Shown here: piece by piece, positions 7,445-9,752 of the stretch
Layout: every line of letters starts with the position of its first letter
Position numbering within the stretch: the first letter of the stretch is position 1
Assembly (NCBI GenBank): GCA_937996725.1
Contig: CALKUR010000060.1
Coordinates: 1 to 9,752, forward strand
Length of the DNA stretch: 9,752 nucleotides
Direction: 5' to 3'
Origin: an uncultured Dechloromonas sp.
GTDB taxonomy: Bacteria; Pseudomonadota; Gammaproteobacteria; Burkholderiales; Rhodocyclaceae
Notes under the pieces: generated by a model
The model's input: only the letters and a program-made list of their open reading frames with translations
What the model was told of the DNA's origin: nothing
Databases searched by the model: none
Translations under genes and position numbers: made by a program

Positions 7445-8137
7445 TTAGATCAGCTGCAAACGACCCTGCAGCTGGTAACCCCAACCCCTAATCGATCGGA
7501 TGTGGAGCTCATCGCACCGTGCTTGCTCTAGCTTTTTACGCAGACGAGTGATTCCGATTTCCAGCGCGAGTTTGGGATTTTCGGCGCTCTTTTTTTCCAG
7601 AATGTCGATTAGCTGCCAAGTTTGAAGTCGCTGGTCGGCAGTGCGGCCTAAAGCAGCAATCAAAGCGCACTCTAGGCCTGAGAGTTGGATGTCGGGCAGC
7701 ACAGGGCGTTGCAACAGTTGGCGAGCCATATCAAGTTGCAAGCAAGGTGGCTGTGCTGCGCAAGTTTGTATGCGTCGTCCTAGTGAATGAATTGTTGTGT
7801 TCAGTTCTTGAAGTGAAACAGGTTTAGTAAGGTAGATATCGGCGCCTGTGCTGTAGCCAGTTTGCCGATCTCCGGGTCGATTACGCGCCGTAACCATGAT
7901 GATGCCTACATCGGGCTGAATACTGCGGACCCTCGCAACTACAGACAGGCCGTCTTCTCCCGGTAAGTTCAGGTCTACCACCATGATGTCTACTCTCTGC
8001 CATGCAGTTTGCTCAGGCAGTGCTTCAGCGCAGTCAAGGCCTGTAACCTGATAGCCCTGACCGCGAAGGGCGTCCACCATCGTTTCGCGAAGGTCATCGT
8101 TGTCTTCGATGACGATGATGTTCAGGAGGGTAGCCAC
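7445..8137 (-). CDS. OmpR/PhoB-family two-component response regulator
   Basis: A 230-residue DNA-binding regulator, normal for the family. The N-terminal receiver domain (about 5-118) shows the acidic pair E11/D12, phospho-acceptor D55 in VVDLNLPGEDG, T83 in MVTARN and K105 in LTKP. The C-terminal winged helix (about 145-228) shows LSGLECALIAALG, ITRLRKKLEQ and the final IRSIRGWGYQLQG typical of Trans_reg_C. The start is GTG at 8137, inside the end of the kinase gene (16-nt overlap). A GGAA lies 8 nt upstream, and no in-frame ATG exists near the start. The overlap implies translational coupling and a cognate pair with the kinase. The next gene downstream is tpsB in the same direction, so the adhesin operon is the obvious candidate target; that link is inferred. 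Confidence 0.95.
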   Translation of the reverse strand: MATLLNIIVIEDNDDLRETMVDALRGQGYQVTGLDCAEALPEQTAWQRVDIMVVDLNLPGEDGLSVVARVRSIQPDVGIIMVTARNRPGDRQTGYSTGADIYLTKPVSLQELNTTIHSLGRRIQTCAAQPPCLQLDMARQLLQRPVLPDIQLSGLECALIAALGRTADQRLQTWQLIDILEKKSAENPKLALEIGITRLRKKLEQARCDELHIRSIRGWGYQLQGRLQLI

Positions 8138-9752
8138 AGACGGAATTCCACATGTTCGCCGTCCACACGATGAGACACTTGCGCGCCAATCAGTTTGGCG
8201 AGGTTGTTTGTTAGATACAGGCCCAAGCCAGATCCGCTTTTGCTCAGAGCGCCAGGGCTGCGGTAGTACTTGGTGTACAACCGTTGTGGATTAGGTGTAC
8301 CCGCTTGTCCGATGACATTGCGCACGGTAATGGCCTGGCCTGTCGGTGTAGACAATAAATTTACGTCTATGAGAGAGGCTGGGTATGAATATTTCAAAGC
8401 GTTGTCGATTAGATTGGCTAAACAAATAGCTAGCAACTCAGAGTCTGTATCAAGAACGGCCTCATTTCTTTCTGAAACTTTCACTCGAGATTGATCGCTA
8501 CAACCTTGTACGCATTCATCAATCACGTCCTGAAGTTTGCAGGGATGTAACTCGGGTCTTAACTCGTGGTGCTCTATTCTTTGGTTGAAGGTGCAACGAT
8601 CAATGATGCCGTTAATATTGGCTAATGCTCGGTCAATGCGCTGACGCTGTAGATTGACCACGGGACTTTCGTCAAGGCTGATGCGAATAACGGTAAGTGG
8701 TGTCTTTAGTTCGTGCGTGAGCATATGCAGGAACTGAGCCTGTTCTTCACGTTGGGCACGTTCGCTATGGACTTTCTGTTCAAGCAGGTTCGCCTCAAGC
8801 AGCAGGTGTTGGTGCTGTTTTTCTAAATTGCGGGCTCTGAGGATCAGCATAACAGTCATGATCAAGCTGTTAACAAACCCGGGCAAGATGGCAGCATTTA
8901 GAGCCCACTCGGCCGTTGCATGCATATTCAAAAGGGGCAGAGTTGCTAACAGCGTAACCAGCAGTTGTGCAACAGTGAATCCAATGAGGATGCTGCTCGG
9001 CAGCAGAGGTTGATTCGGAGCAGTTTTGCTTTGCCTGACAAGTGTGCTGATCGCAATTAATACGAAACCAAATGCGCTCAAGGCTGCAAGGGCGATGATG
9101 ATTTGCATTGCAAGGCGAGGGTCACCCTGAAAATAAAGCACAAGCGTTGGCAGATATATCGCCTGTATGCTCGTAAAAAGTCTCCAAAGCCACGACACTG
9201 GCTTACATTCGTGTAAGAACATCAGCACAAAGGCGGTTCCAGAAAACACGTAAGCAATGACAAATAGCGCGGTAATGTTGCTCAGTGTGGCGCCGGAAAG
9301 TTGTTCGCTAAACAGTAAAGATAGGTAACCTTGATGGACGAGTGCATGGGCTAATACAAAAAATTGTTTGACGATAAAGGCAGCAATCAACAGGTCTCTG
9401 CGTGTTAGCCATTGCAACAACGCCCAAAAAAGGAAAGCAATTAGTAGCCCTAAATAGAGGGGATAAAGCAATTCTTGCCAACGGTCAGCGGTTGCAGCTT
9501 CCTCGATGCTCAAAACCTCAACATAAATCAACAGATTGCTGGTGCTTTGAAGCCGAAGATAGATATAACGTTCGTCTGGACTTCCTTGAATAGCAAAACC
9601 ATGGTTGAGTGACTTGTACCCGTTGCCTTGTTTGGGGTGGTGGTCACCACTGAAGCGGCGGATCAGATTAGTCTCGGAATGATCGAGAGGGTCGAACAGT
9701 TCAATGTGGTCAAGATAGATGGGGCGTATGCGCAGAATCAGTTTTTCCTCAG
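8122..9752 (-). CDS. Membrane sensor histidine kinase with 7TMR-DISM architecture (partial, 5' end outside window)
   Basis: The frame is open from the window edge (first full codon at 9750) to TGA at 8122, giving 542 visible codons; the true start lies beyond the window. Numbering below counts from the edge. Residues about 1-90 look like the end of an extracytoplasmic 7TMR-DISMED2-like sensor (GFAIQGSPDERYIYLRLQS). About 94-306 hold seven hydrophobic segments, typical of 7TMR-DISM_7TM. A charged coiled coil follows (about 308-338). The H-box is LTHELKTPL with phospho-acceptor His346. The N-box is NLIDNALKYS (Asn450). The G2 box is SGSGLGLYL, preceded by YTKYYRSPG. The usual G1 DxGxG is absent, replaced by VRNVIGQAG. 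The gene overlaps the response regulator by 16 nt. Family precedent makes a carbohydrate-like or other external ligand possible, but the signal is unknown. The TTG at 9531 is not the start, because coding sequence with domain character continues upstream. Confidence 0.93.
   Translation of the reverse strand, partial: EEKLILRIRPIYLDHIELFDPLDHSETNLIRRFSGDHHPKQGNGYKSLNHGFAIQGSPDERYIYLRLQSTSNLLIYVEVLSIEEAATADRWQELLYPLYLGLLIAFLFWALLQWLTRRDLLIAAFIVKQFFVLAHALVHQGYLSLLFSEQLSGATLSNITALFVIAYVFSGTAFVLMFLHECKPVSWLWRLFTSIQAIYLPTLVLYFQGDPRLAMQIIIALAALSAFGFVLIAISTLVRQSKTAPNQPLLPSSILIGFTVAQLLVTLLATLPLLNMHATAEWALNAAILPGFVNSLIMTVMLILRARNLEKQHQHLLLEANLLEQKVHSERAQREEQAQFLHMLTHELKTPLTVIRISLDESPVVNLQRQRIDRALANINGIIDRCTFNQRIEHHELRPELHPCKLQDVIDECVQGCSDQSRVKVSERNEAVLDTDSELLAICLANLIDNALKYSYPASLIDVNLLSTPTGQAITVRNVIGQAGTPNPQRLYTKYYRSPGALSKSGSGLGLYLTNNLAKLIGAQVSHRVDGEHVEFRLWLPS

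Noticed and set aside
8122..9531. A 469-residue kinase starting at TTG 9531
   Set aside because: The frame stays open to the window edge and the upstream residues continue a sensor-domain pattern (YIYLRLQS), so TTG 9531 is an internal Leu codon.

Overview
The window carries five genes, all on the minus strand and read from high to low coordinates. They form a surface-adhesin locus: a sensor kinase (5' end outside the window), an OmpR-type response regulator, a TpsB-type outer-membrane transporter, a secreted SapC-family protein, and a very large TpsA-type filamentous adhesin (3' end outside the window). Gene style, moderate GC and the combination of an ESPR signal, a TPS domain and YDG repeats suggest a Gram-negative betaproteobacterium, probably Burkholderiales of the Comamonadaceae kind. 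That placement is an inference; no rRNA or species marker is present.

Layout in transcription order. 9752-8122: histidine kinase with the end of an extracytoplasmic domain, seven membrane segments, a coiled coil, and HisKA and HATPase domains. 8137-7445: response regulator, overlapping the kinase by 16 nt and starting with GTG. 7444-7313: the only sizeable intergenic gap (132 bp), AT-rich, with two perfect palindromes and a 10-bp-phased direct repeat. 7312-5597: TpsB (POTRA plus 16-strand barrel type). 5597-4716: SapC-family protein, coupled to tpsB by a TGATG stop/start overlap. 4702-1 and beyond: TpsA, 1567 codons visible without a stop. It has an ESPR signal, a haemagglutination-activity (TPS) domain, a long Ser/Thr/Gly-rich beta-helical part, one MBG-like module and then tandem 99-residue YDG repeats that run off the window.

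How the parts probably work together (inference from families and order): the membrane kinase senses an external cue and phosphorylates the regulator, which controls the tps operon through the 132-bp region. TpsA is exported by Sec, recognised in the periplasm by the TpsB POTRA domains and threaded through the TpsB barrel to the cell surface. The SapC-like protein has its own Sec signal and is made from the same message, so it is a candidate periplasmic or envelope accessory factor of adhesin export. Outside the 132-bp gap there is almost no non-coding DNA, and I see no RNA gene, insertion sequence, CRISPR array or attachment site.
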